From Larus michahellis (taxonomy: Eukaryota; Chordata; Aves; Charadriiformes; Laridae), in contig NC_133897.1 of the NCBI RefSeq assembly GCF_964199755.1, positions 55,500,442-55,564,441 on the forward strand: a DNA stretch of 64,000 nucleotides. Direction: 5' to 3'. The notes beneath the pieces are model-generated. The model saw nothing but the letters and a program-made list of their open reading frames with translations. It searched no databases and was not told where the DNA came from. Made by a program: the position numbers and the translations under genes. Shown one piece after another: positions 41,201 through 48,772 of the stretch. Numbering within the stretch: position 1 is the first letter of the stretch; each line of letters opens with the position of its first letter.

Positions 41201-44200
41201 AGGAAAGCAGAGAAAGCAACATTCTTGGTCGGTTTTTGAGTCTTTATTCCAAGCTCCAAAATTATATCCAGAGAACAGAAGCACTTCAGCTTGTCTCTGC
41301 TCCAAATGCAAGCAGCCACCTGGTTCCTTACTCGGCTGAAAATGGAAATGAAGGGGAACTGGGTAAACCTTTCAAGATCTACAGCCATAAAACCCGCTTA
41401 AGGAAGGAAAAGGAGACATTGTCAGAAATACAATAACCTCAGCACATCTGTGATGACAAACTTTTCTTGAGATGAAAAATGTGCAAAAACAACTCCTAAA
41501 TGGAAGCATCATTGCAATTAACTCTTTCAGAGAGGTCAAAGACACCGATTTACTCCACTATTGTAGTGGAGGTCAAATATCCATATTGCACTATAATTTC
41601 TGTGTCAAAGACTGTGTAACAGCCTGACTATTCACATTTACCTGACACAGTATTTCAAACCAAATATCCTTCCTCCCTTTTCTTTCCTCCCGCAAGAATA
41701 TTTGGCTCATATAAATCCTCAAGAATCACCAAACCCTGAATGGGTTTACTGGAAACCGGCAAGCCTACGGTACATAATAGAGACGGGTGCCTTTGTGGTG
41801 TTGGAAAACAAAGAGCTGAAACACTGAAGACCTGCCCAATACAGATACCATATTAATATAAATCAGTGACCATATACACACACACACACACGCGTGTACA
41901 CACACACACCAGTACACAGACAGGCTACTGAGAATAACACACTTCATCTAAGAAGCTCTCTTGATCAGAAGTACATTAGGTGAATATCAGGCCCTCGGGC
42001 AATAAAGAGCAAGAAGCCCATAACCATCACGACAACACTTTCAAATGCCTGAGAGCACATTAAATAATATTAGATAGGCAGGAGCCCTACCAGCCTCAGA
42101 TGTGATCAATCACATTTTTGCAGGCTCACATAGTGCACTGCTCACCAGGCAAGCCACGAGTGCCCAAAATATCACTGTCTAAAGTCAAACTATTGCCCAC
42201 TGTAGCATATAGGCCAAACAGTCATGAGAAAACTGAAATCATAATTCTTCTTTGGGTATGTAAAAGCTACAAACGTAAGAAGAAAACTAACACACAAAAG
42301 CAAACAATAACTCTATGACCAATAACCCTTAAGAGAAGCTATATGCTACAATGGGATGAATAGAAAACATTTTTCCTGCATATTCCCTATAACAGACTTC
42401 AGCCTTTCCCAAGAATATCACATTTGAAAGAGAAGGAGGGAAAAAATAAATTAAAAATCACTCAGTAACTCTACAAGCCAGTTAAGGAAATAGCTCTATA
42501 GCTTTGCACACAAAAGCTTCACACACAAAAACCTGACAAATCTGAAAAACGGCATGAGTTCTACAAAGCATTTCCCTCTGCCCTCATCCAATAAACTGGG
42601 ATTGCATCTTGTGTTTCAATAACCTGCAACTGGCAATCAGTTTAAACTTGAAATCAGAGACTTTATGCTCCAAAAGCATGTATAAGATTCTGTACAGTAT
42701 AAATATGGTTTTAAAATAGTACTGTATAATACCAGAAGCCTTTATGCCCAGTTGAAGGGAGCATAGCTAAAGGCACTGACAAGGGTTCAGCCCTTTGATG
42801 GTGTGAACGTCAAGGAAGATTGGTCAGATCTTTTAAGCTTTCCGGAAGTACATTAAATGCTTAAAATTGATATTATGTTGTAGTATGCAAAGAAGTGTGC
42901 TTGCACTCACAATATGCCCACCCAGTACAGGGGATGGCACCTTCAGAAATCTGGAAGAAAGCCACATACACTTTCAAGAGCAAAGAGATTCATGGCTGTC
43001 CCTTGACTTTTATGATGCACGCACGCATTAAGAGCACAACTGCACACAGTAAACTAGAGTCAAGGAGAGTGCAAAAAAGATGTATCTCCCAAATTTGTTA
43101 TCTAAGCCTCTGTTGGGCACAGGATTTTGAGGCACCCGTGAAAAAAACTCCCCAGTTCCACAATGAAAAGATGAGCTTTCCCATCAGTGGTGACAATCCC
43201 ACCCTTATGATTTTTGCCAGTGCTGATGCTGACCATATTAAGCTGCTACTAAGCCTTCTAGGTGTTAGGGCTAGCAATTTATTTATTTTAAAAGACTTCA
43301 TGACCTTAGATACTTTTTTTTTTCCTGGGTGCCACAGCCAAGGCTTGATGAAGAAGCTCCATCTTCAGAAAACTGGAGTTTGCATTACTGGAGTTTTTAC
43401 TTTTGAGGACCAGACTTCTCACAGATGCCTGCCTTCAGACGGATGCCCAACACTGCTAGTCCAGCATTGTTTCCAAACAATGTGGGATATCTGGGAGACC
43501 TTCCTCACTAGTCCACCTCCCCTTCCAAAAAAAAAAATCACACCAGCAGATGCTATCTGAAGATAATTCATGTTATTTATCAGAATGATAGACACCTACA
43601 GAAGGAGCAACAAATTCCACCCTTTTCATCCCACCATACCCCACGAGATCAGCATTTCGTTCACACCACTGTGAATCCCCAGCAGTCTGTGTTGAATGAG
43701 AGTCACTTTCAGCCTTTGCATCCTTTGTCGGTTCCTGCCCCAAGTTAAACACTGAGAGCTTTTCTTCTCCCAGAGCGCTTTTCCTCTACGAGGTCTTCTG
43801 ATAAGTCCTTAAAAATGAATGTCCCATGAAAGCCACTATGCAGAAAGGCTGAGCATACAGCTACTCGCGAATTAAAGGGCGTGAATGAAATTCATTTTTA
43901 AAGAACTGGATGCCAGCATGAATACATTTATTTATATCACAGTGCACCACAGTTCCAACATCAACAGCTGAGTAATCGGGCCATATCTAAGTGTAAAAGA
44001 TAAAGACGAGCTTTGTGGACGTTTATTGGCAGCAGTGGCTCCTACTTACATTAGAAGTGCACCAGATGACATCAACTAGGTCCAATTAAGAGAAATCTCT
44101 AACAAAGAGCCTCTGACCCAGACAAGAGAGAGACAGACTATGCTCCAAGGCTCTTTTCAGTCAACGGGAAAAACAAGCAGCTTGCCAGTTTGCATAATTT

Positions 44201-44564
44201 TTTTGAGATGTAGACAAACTTTCTATCATCGGTCATTTTTATTTTCTTTTAAAAAGTCACATACTCATTTCCTCTGCGGTCCCTCACGCCAAGAGCCGGG
44301 CACATGGAGGGGACGAACCCCTCCCGATTTGGAACCGTCTCTCCGGCCACCGGAGGGATTTTCCTCCTCGCCAGGGGCGCAGCACGGAGTGATGGGCACT
44401 GTCAACCCCGAGCGCTCTGCTCCCGCCTGGAGGTTACCGCTACTCAACTTTTTTTCCCCGTTTAACACGGCACGACCGATTATCTTTCACACCACGTGCT
44501 TTTTTTTAAATTATTTTCTTTTTTGTCAGGGAGACGAGCCGCTAAATATTACCACCACCACCAC

Positions 44565-44596
<32 letters not shown>

Positions 44597-45072
44597 GCGG
44601 GGCCGGGCAAAGCACGGCACCGCGGGGCGCTTGAGGGACCGCTGGCGCTTGGGGACAGCCAGCTCGCCAGCCCGGGAAAGGGCACCCCGGTGTTAAAACA
44701 CCCCCCAACGAGGGGGGGACACACCGGTGTGCAATCAGGGTGACACCCCCCAACACGCAGAAGGGATGCGGAGCCGCGGCGCTGAGGCAGGGCAAGAGCC
44801 CCCGGTCCCTCTCCCCGGCGGCTGCCCTGGGGATGCCCCGCCGGGGCCAGCCCGCCCGCGGCTCCACCGCGCAGTCGTCCCCCCCCTCCCCGGGCTACTC
44901 ACCACCGGGTGCTGTCGTGGTAGTGCTGCAGCACCGAGTAGCCGAAGAAGGAGCCGTTGGGGCCCTGGAAAACCACGGGGCGACCCACGTCCACGTTGTA
45001 GCAGCGCGCCAGGGCCACCCACAGCAGCCCCCACAGCACCCGCGCCCCGCCGCGCCGCGCCGCCGCCGGCAT
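2172..45072 (-). CDS. ITGA9: Integrin alpha-9, exons 1-13 (5' part of gene)
   Basis: This is the 5' part of the gene for integrin alpha-9, an I-domain-less integrin alpha chain. From family knowledge it pairs with beta-1 at the cell surface and binds VCAM-1, tenascin-C, osteopontin and the EIIIA segment of fibronectin, and it is needed for lymphatic valves. Thirteen exons between 45,072 and 2,172 join in phase to 1,358 nt (452 codons plus two bases). The product has a signal peptide (about residues 1-24), mature start YNVDVGRP, repeated FG and GAP motifs of a seven-bladed beta-propeller, and calcium loops at residues 307-315, 368-376 and 430-438. Alpha-9 was chosen over its nearest paralogue alpha-4 because segments such as [16 protein letters not shown] and [19 protein letters not shown] agree with my memory of human alpha-9. 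The gene runs off the left edge, so the thigh, calf, transmembrane and cytoplasmic regions are missing. Exon numbers follow order from the start codon. Confidence 0.96.
2218..2772 (-). other. ITGA9: ITGA9 intron 12
   Basis: A short intron of 555 bp with an oligo-T tract near 2,456-2,480. Nothing else was recognised. Confidence 0.85.
2773..2863 (-). CDS. ITGA9: ITGA9 exon 12 (blade 7, calcium loop 3)
   Basis: The exon is 91 nt, residues 408-437 plus one base of D438. It begins [29 protein letters not shown] at 430-438 is the third propeller calcium loop, closed by exon 13. The acceptor is CTGCTGCAG and the donor GTATGT. Confidence 0.96.
2864..5830 (-). other. ITGA9: ITGA9 intron 11
   Basis: Unique-looking sequence with an A/C-rich low-complexity patch at about 2,915-2,970. 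No gene, RNA or mobile element was recognised. Confidence 0.8.
5831..5925 (-). CDS. ITGA9: ITGA9 exon 11
   Basis: The exon is 95 nt, completing D376 and encoding residues 377-407. It begins [20 protein letters not shown] and ends IVPQYSM. This is the GAP motif and following strand of blade 6. The acceptor is CTGTTTTACAG and the donor GTATGT. Confidence 0.96.
5926..7387 (-). other. ITGA9: ITGA9 intron 10
   Basis: An intron of about 1.5 kb with nothing recognised beyond its splice sites. Confidence 0.85.
7388..7493 (-). CDS. ITGA9: ITGA9 exon 10 (blade 6, calcium loop 2)
   Basis: The exon is 106 nt, residues 341-375 plus one base of D376. It begins [29 protein letters not shown] at 368-376 is the second propeller calcium loop. 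The last residue is completed by the first two bases of exon 11. The acceptor is TTGCTAG. The donor GTTTGT is weaker than most others in this gene. Confidence 0.95.
7494..9687 (-). other. ITGA9: ITGA9 intron 9
   Basis: An intron of about 2.2 kb with no recognised repeat or RNA. AT-rich throughout. Confidence 0.85.
9688..9825 (-). CDS. ITGA9: ITGA9 exon 9 (blade 5, calcium loop 1)
   Basis: The exon is 138 nt, exactly 46 codons, residues 295-340. It begins [29 protein letters not shown] at 307-315 is a complete Dx[DN]xDGxxD calcium-binding loop. It ends VTVYINRGN. The acceptor is TTGGTTACAG and the donor GTGAGT. Both borders are phase 0. Confidence 0.97.
9826..12926 (-). other. ITGA9: ITGA9 intron 8
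   Basis: An intron of about 3.1 kb. It contains A-rich low complexity at about 10,250-10,280 and 10,550-10,575. No element was recognised. Confidence 0.85.
12927..12995 (-). CDS. ITGA9: ITGA9 exon 8
   Basis: The exon is 69 nt, exactly 23 codons, residues 272-294. The peptide starts [20 protein letters not shown] and ends GKK, corresponding to the YIFRADRRSG segment of human alpha-9. The acceptor is TTTTTTCACTTTTCAG and the donor GTGAGC. The exon is phase 0 on both sides. Confidence 0.95.
12996..15577 (-). other. ITGA9: ITGA9 intron 7
   Basis: An intron of about 2.6 kb. Open frames of up to 159 codons occur around 14,699-15,178 but show no recognisable domain and no consistent splice context. 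Confidence 0.8.
15578..15663 (-). CDS. ITGA9: ITGA9 exon 7
   Basis: The exon is 86 nt, completing G243 and encoding residues 244-271. It begins [20 protein letters not shown] and ends PQDGGIGK, a blade 4 FG/GAP unit. The acceptor is CTCCTGCTCAG. The donor, GTGTGG, is poor. Read-through into the intron adds VWLFVKK and then reaches a stop. Confidence 0.95.
15664..16724 (-). other. ITGA9: ITGA9 intron 6
   Basis: A 1.06 kb intron with a short (AAAT)n microsatellite at about 15,703-15,727. Nothing else was recognised. Confidence 0.85.
16725..16854 (-). CDS. ITGA9: ITGA9 exon 6
   Basis: The exon is 130 nt, residues 200-242 plus one base of G243. It begins [20 protein letters not shown], a GAP motif followed by a tryptophan-bearing strand, and ends ARRYTYL. 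N220-L-T is an N-glycosylation sequon. In integrin alpha chains of this class, this part of blade 3 helps form the ligand-facing loops (family knowledge). The acceptor is CCTGTTGTAG and the donor GTAAGC. Confidence 0.96.
18480..18600. repeat. Low-complexity A/C-rich tract
   Basis: The tract holds a run of T, then CAA repeats, then CCACC and CCCACCCA units, then a poly-A of about 13. On the minus strand it is G/T-rich and includes the G-quadruplex motif at 18,538-18,554. Confidence 0.8.
18985..19925 (-). mobile_element. CR1 non-LTR retrotransposon, 5'-truncated
   Basis: This is a CR1 LINE copy of about 940 bp on the minus strand, with its 3' end near 18,985 (ATTCATAGAATC-type terminus). It reads through the conserved block GAGATCATCGAGTCCAACCA seen on the plus strand. 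A frame of 193 codons (19,643-19,062) encodes the reverse-transcriptase C-terminal region, including [20 protein letters not shown] and [21 protein letters not shown] stop (TAA, about 19,697) interrupts the frame upstream, so the copy is not intact. It lies in ITGA9 intron 5 in the sense orientation. Confidence 0.93.
20161..20228 (-). CDS. ITGA9: ITGA9 exon 5
   Basis: This short exon is 68 nt and encodes the end of E177 and residues 178-199. Its peptide, [20 protein letters not shown] followed by TE, matches human alpha-9 residue for residue as I recall it and is the most diagnostic exon in the window. The acceptor is CACATCCAG and the donor GTGAGC. A CR1 element in the same orientation begins only about 240 bp downstream in intron 5. 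Confidence 0.97.
20504..20546. repeat. TG/TA dinucleotide repeat, self-complementary
   Basis: A (TG)n run is followed by alternating TA and then a (CA)n run, so the two flanks can pair across the TATATATATA centre with few mismatches. Confidence 0.75.
21317..21337. repeat. Poly-T tract
   Basis: An uninterrupted run of about 21 T on the plus strand (A on the transcribed strand). No recognisable element lies beside it. Confidence 0.85.
21933..21954. repeat. Poly-T tract
   Basis: A run of about 22 T on the plus strand, next to AT-rich sequence. It is not obviously the tail of a retroelement. Confidence 0.85.
22205..22596 (+). mobile_element. CR1 retrotransposon 3' fragment
   Basis: A CR1 3' fragment in plus orientation, antisense to ITGA9. 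It starts in the end of the reverse-transcriptase frame ([20 protein letters not shown]) and ends in the conserved 3' part, GGTCCCTTCCAACCCATTCT followed by ATGATA. It is 5'-truncated. Confidence 0.93.
22617..22647. repeat. (AAAC)n microsatellite
   Basis: About six AAAC units followed by a short A run, shortly after the 3' end of the CR1 fragment. Confidence 0.85.
26672..26736. repeat. 33-bp tandem duplication
   Basis: Two copies of a GC-rich unit beginning GGGACACGGCCACTTGCCAG lie head to tail with a 33-bp period and appear identical over about 32 bp. Confidence 0.9.
27849..27972 (-). CDS. ITGA9: ITGA9 exon 4
   Basis: The exon is 124 nt, residues 136-176 plus one base of E177. It starts [20 protein letters not shown] and ends LLPCYE. 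The family CAHRW motif and three cysteines (C137, and those in GFCN and PCYE) are present. The acceptor is TCTTTTAG. The donor GTAAAG departs from consensus at +5. Confidence 0.95.
31978..32329 (+). mobile_element. CR1 3' fragment with G/T and poly-T expansion
   Basis: A CR1 3' end in plus orientation, antisense to ITGA9. The frame remnant before it (for example ARGGAAATGG-type sequence and GAAAGAGTGGTCAGGCACTG) is typical, as is the end GGTTGGACTCGATGATCTCA. Between GGCATGCTCTAGTG and that end lies G/T-rich sequence and 24 T (32,242-32,265). The corresponding stretch of the copy at 19.0 kb is far shorter. Confidence 0.9.
32411..32430. repeat. Poly-A tract
   Basis: About 20 A in a row on the plus strand, 80 bp beyond the CR1 fragment. 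Confidence 0.85.
34941..35047 (-). CDS. ITGA9: ITGA9 exon 3
   Basis: The exon is 107 nt and encodes the end of G100 and residues 101-135. The segment [20 protein letters not shown] is nearly the same as I recall for human alpha-9. It contributes the two cysteines before the second propeller blade and the MGVSLA strand. The acceptor is CTTTCTGTAG and the donor a strong GTAAGT. Confidence 0.96.
35048..36471 (-). other. ITGA9: ITGA9 intron 2
   Basis: A 1.4 kb intron. It has a poly-A of about 15 at 35,419 and a sense CR1 fragment starting about 140 bp downstream of exon 2. Confidence 0.85.
36205..36334 (-). mobile_element. CR1 3' fragment
   Basis: About 130 bp of CR1 3' end on the minus strand, shown on the plus strand as ATAGAATCATAGAATGGTTT followed by GGAAGGGACCTTAAAGATCA. 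It is in the sense orientation relative to ITGA9. Confidence 0.92.
36472..36599 (-). CDS. ITGA9: ITGA9 exon 2
   Basis: The exon is 128 nt. It completes W57, encodes residues 58-99, and gives the first base of G100. It opens with [13 protein letters not shown], the GAP motif of blade 1, and includes [13 protein letters not shown], which carries the conserved cysteines of the first propeller strands. The acceptor is TTTCCAG and the donor GTGGGT. The phase matches exon 1 (TG|G) and exon 3 (G|GC). Confidence 0.95.
41871..41909. repeat. (CA)n microsatellite, alternating purine-pyrimidine
   Basis: Thirty-nine bases alternate pyrimidine and purine without a break: CATATA, a CA run, a CGCGTGTA centre, and another CA run. 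Confidence 0.92.
44551..44592. repeat. (ACC)n followed by poly-A
   Basis: About five ACC/CCA units run into roughly 28 consecutive A at the border of the CpG island, inside intron 1 of ITGA9 about 310 bp from exon 1. Confidence 0.9.
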
Positions 45073-45480
45073 CCTGCGACCCCCGGGGCAACCGCCCCGT
45101 CCCGTCCCGTCGCCGCTGAGCGCTGAGCCCCGGCCCGCCGAGCTCCGCACTGTCCCCCGGTCGCCGACTCCCAGGCGGGGCCGCCGGGCGCGGCGCTTTT
45201 GTGCCCGCCCCGCCGCTCGGCTGGGCTCGGATCGACCCGGCTCCGCTGCGCCCCGCGCCGCGATGCGCGAGGATTGCGCGCCCCGCTCCGCCGGAGACCC
45301 CTGGTGGCCGCGGGAGGGAGCGGGCAAGCGACCCGCCGGGAAAGGCGGCCCCGCCGGGGACACGACCTGCCGCCTTCTGGCATCCCCGCTCCCAAACCGC
45401 TCCGTCCACGGCTCTTCCTCCCGCCGCGGCACCCGCGGGTGTCCCGCCGCCACCTCTCAGCATCCCCCTCCTGCCACGAA
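44593..45480. promoter_or_regulatory. CpG island over the ITGA9 first exon
   Basis: A GC- and CpG-rich island covers the start of intron 1, exon 1, the 5' untranslated region and the upstream flank. It contrasts sharply with the AT-rich DNA on both sides. I see no TATA box at a convincing position. A GC box of the Sp1 type (GGCGGGGCGGGC on the minus strand, 45,203-45,214) lies about 130 bp upstream of the start codon. The transcription start cannot be fixed from sequence alone. Confidence 0.88.
44903..45072 (-). CDS. ITGA9: ITGA9 exon 1 (start codon, signal peptide, blade 1 start)
   Basis: The coding part of exon 1 is 170 nt, residues 1-56 plus two bases of W57. It starts MPAAARRGG, has a hydrophobic core ([11 protein letters not shown]) and a likely cleavage site near residue 24, followed by [20 protein letters not shown], which aligns with the human mature N-terminus. 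N39-G-S is an N-glycosylation sequon. The ATG at 45,072-45,070 was chosen because it places the signal peptide correctly and has A at -3. The frame stays open upstream to another ATG at 45,453, but that extension is arginine- and proline-rich and bears no signal peptide. The donor is GTGAGT at 44,902. Confidence 0.95.
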
Positions 45481-46671
45481 ACAGTCCTTCAGCCATTTCT
45501 GCTTTTTCCACCTTTCCCCCCCCCCCATCGCGTTCCCACCTGTCCTTCCAGTTCTGCCCTCATCCCCATCCCTGGAGCGATGACCCTCAAGGGTCTAGAG
45601 GGAGAAGAGGGAAGTGACAAAGCCAAGGGCCAGAAAGAGGTCTTGGAAGAACAAGTCCTCCCTCCCGTCGTTCGTTCGAGGCCGTCAGCCCTACTTGAAT
45701 TTGGCACTGGGAGAGGAATGCTTCATGTCCAGGGTGACGGAAGAACGGCCCGATATACATCACGTTGAAATAAATGGGAGATTTTCCTGGGAAATGGGAA
45801 GTCAAGGGGAGAGGAGGTGTCTTTTATCAGGGCAACAGGAATAAAAATACTTTGGAAACAAAATCAGACCTGTGTTTTCCAGCATAAGCCTTTCGGGTCT
45901 GAAAAAGAAACGATAACCTTTGTGTCTAAGTAAAAGCTGGAAATAACTGCTCTAGTATTTTAATCATTAGACTACGTGAGAGCAAAAATAATCAGTCAAA
46001 CATGCAATAAAAATGAGCAAGGGCAAAGGCAAGAAGACAGTCTCCTCCAGAGGATAAGACAAGGGTGACATATCACCCTGCAGGAGAAGAGGAGGGGAGT
46101 TATGTGTTAGAAGGCCCACAGAGCCCATCCTTTTGTCATTCAGTAAAAAGCAATACATTTTAGCACTCAGGAGCCATGAGAAAGTGTGTTTAGATCCCTT
46201 TTGAGGATCAGGACCAGGATCTTGGAGAAGAAATGTTCCCTCAGAGGTAATTGGGAGTTTCATTTGTTGTTAGCCTCAGCTTTGGCTCTTTAATTCCATG
46301 TGCTCCCCTTGTCCATGTGGAGGTGCACTGGGAGAAGCAGAGTAGATCCAAGATCCACAAGAGCAAAGGGTCCGGGAACTCTGATGACAGGAACTGCTGC
46401 TTCTGGGAAGAAGCTGGAGATGGGCGGCCAGGTCCAGTACTTTTTGTGTAGGCACATGATGGTTCACAGGGAATTTGCTTCTGATGATGACAGAGATGTC
46501 CAGGGAAGAATGCTGGATGTTGGGGCTGTTTGAAAGCTGGCGTGGGAAAACACTGTTACAGGTTGAAAATGCAGGAAGCTCTTGGTGAAAGCTTAATCAT
46601 TTTCTGCACAGAGTTCACACCAGGATGCACGCTCAGTGAGGAGAGAATTTTGTGGTAAGCTCTTTCATTAT
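45481..46671. other. Intergenic, upstream flank of ITGA9
   Basis: The region between the CpG island and the first upstream CR1 fragment. It includes a C run at 45,519-45,527. No gene was recognised. One strong acceptor-like site on the minus strand near 46,080 (CCTCTTCTCCTGCAG) has no partner exon that I can support. Confidence 0.7.
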
Positions 46672-46878
46672 ATCATAGAAACATAGAACATGGTGGGTTG
46701 GAAGGGACCTTTAAAGGTCATCTAGTCCAACCCCCCTGCAGTAAGCAGGGACATCTTCAACTAGATCAGGTTGCTCAGAGCCTCATCCAGCCTGGCCTTG
46801 AATGTCTCCAGGGATGGGGCCTCCACCACCTCTCTGGGCAACCTGTTCCAGTGTCTCACCACCCTCATTGTAAAGGGT
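46672..46878 (-). mobile_element. CR1 3' fragment
   Basis: About 205 bp of CR1 3' end on the minus strand. The plus strand shows GGTTGGAAGGGACCTTTAAA, then ATCCAGCCTGGCCTTGAATG and CTGGGCAACCTGTTCCAGTG, typical of the CR1 terminal region. Confidence 0.93.
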
Positions 46879-47910
46879 GGTGAGACCACGTGGCTCTTTC
46901 AAAAGCGTAGTCTGTTTCTGCAGGTGAGCACCCTCATCAGGAAAAAGTTTCTTCATAAGCATTGCCCTTGAGCATCACGCTCAGAGCAAGTGCCCTGGTG
47001 CCATATGTATATGTTGCTGTTTAGAAACTGCCAGTTTTGATGTTCACCATGATGCCAGAAAGTGGGCAGCAGCACAGGAATATTGCAGGGACAAGTTTAA
47101 CAGAGAAGTAATACCTACAGAATTTTGTGGTGAAAAAAAATAAAAAAATAAAAAAAAAATCAGTGGAGGAAGGGAGGTTTCCAGTCACCAAAGTATTTTA
47201 TATTTGCTGCATAAAGCCTAGGGCTGTAATTATTTAAAGCTCCTGTTCAAGGTGGCTTGTAAAAAGGTTGGGGTATTGCGAGTCTTCTCTTCTTCATGCA
47301 AGTATGTCCAGGTTTATGGAGAAGTGAACGTTTTCCTGTCTTAAATCTAAATGGCACAGTGCTCAATATCAAACAAAAAAAGGAAACGTCACTTATCAAT
47401 AACTTTGGCCTTTCGTGTATGATCAAACTGAAAGAACCGATTTGCTCATTAGAGCGCCAAGTGAAAACAACAGGGCATTTACATATTATTAGCAGGGATA
47501 TTTATAACATTTAATGAAAATATTTTCACAGGGGTTTTATAACTGTGCAATCAATATGGATAAAAGTAATATGATTTAGGCAGAAAATCAATATGCCATC
47601 ATTAAGCAAATTCCATAAATGATACGCAATCCCATTAGCATCACCACGCCAAATCCTCTGCCTTTTGAAGCAAGAAAGTGATGGGGCTTTCCAATTAATT
47701 ACCCGGGCACCGAACGACGATGCTCAGACAGCTCTCCGACAAAGTTAAAGTGGCCTGACACTCTGGGAGAGGGCGGTGGCTTCATCCATCTCCAGAGGGA
47801 GGAGGGAAGCAAAGCGGCTAGATGAGGTGAACGAAACACTTGTTTCTCACCTTGTAGAGCGCTCTCGGGGTTACTTACTTCAACCAGAAGTGATATGATA
47901 CAGAACTGTG

Positions 47911-48021
47911 TCAGTCCATAAAAAATTTCAGCTCTGCATTCTTGGAAAGGAAGACTATGCAGAGAAAGGCCAGGAACACTGAACTTCCATCCACTTCTTT
48001 CTTGTACTGCGCATACAAATC
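47911..48021 (-). other. Exon-like open block, unassigned
   Basis: On the minus strand, an acceptor-like CTTCAG is followed by 36 open codons starting DLYAQYKKEVDGSSVFLAFL and ending KFFMD-stop. The composition looks protein-like, but I recognise no family. The block is phase 0 at its left border, as is the exon-like block at 49,554-49,640. It may be a chance open frame. Confidence 0.2.
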
Positions 48022-48734
48022 CTGAAGTCATCTCAGAACATTTAATCCAAAGGGAATTTTGTCAGTCTGAGCAGAAACAGAAACGGCCTGTCTCAATGGT
48101 GTAGGTTTAGCTGATAAAATCCTGGTATGCCATTTATGAAAGCAATGGGAAGCACCCAACTACAGCGACAAGCGTAGTAATAGTGTACTGTTAAATGAAT
48201 ATGGCGGTACTGAGAACAATAATACATTAAATCACACACCAACCGTTTGCGAAGGAACCATTCAAACTAGGAATAGCTATATCTACATTTCTACGTCCCT
48301 GTTCTCGCTGCTTGAACCTCGATGTTCTGCATCGTCTAGGGAGCCTCCATACCTGCACCATAGGGCTAATTTGTATTTTACACCCACCAGTATTAATTAA
48401 GGACTTAACTGGAATTTAACATGCTGGCAGGGCCCAGTTTCCAGATTAGCTTTTAAGTTAGAAAAGTTATCTGTAAATTGAGGATCGTCAGTGAAACAGC
48501 ACCCTTGACTATACTTTTTAATTAATAACTTGAATTGTAGAGCTCAGGAAAAAAAAAACAGCCGCCCAACACGATAATGTTCCATCTGTGGAAAGAGAAA
48601 GAAAACAAATGCCCCGCGTCTGCATTGCTTACAGGTTCAGCTGTGTACAGATCTGGTTCATCAAGACTAAGCATGAACAGACAGATTCCCTCCTGGAGGC
48701 TTCTCCCAAAATGCCACTTTGCACACGAATCTTT

Positions 48735-48772
48735 TATACATACATATATAGATATCTATACATACATACATA
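48735..48772. repeat. TACA/TATA microsatellite, partly palindromic
   Basis: TACA units flank a GATATC centre, so the tract is nearly self-complementary. Confidence 0.75.

Larger units (their letters stand above)
36600..44902 (-). other. ITGA9: ITGA9 intron 1
   Basis: The largest intron in the window (8.3 kb). It includes the alternating purine-pyrimidine tract at 41,871-41,909, a plus-strand open frame of 221 codons at 42,895-43,560 that I do not recognise, a CCA/poly-A tract at 44,551-44,592, and the downstream edge of the CpG island. Confidence 0.8.

Noticed and set aside
44735..45511. 258-codon minus-strand open frame across exon 1
   Set aside because: It is in a different frame from the signal peptide and alpha-9 N-terminus and exists because stops are rare in the CpG island.
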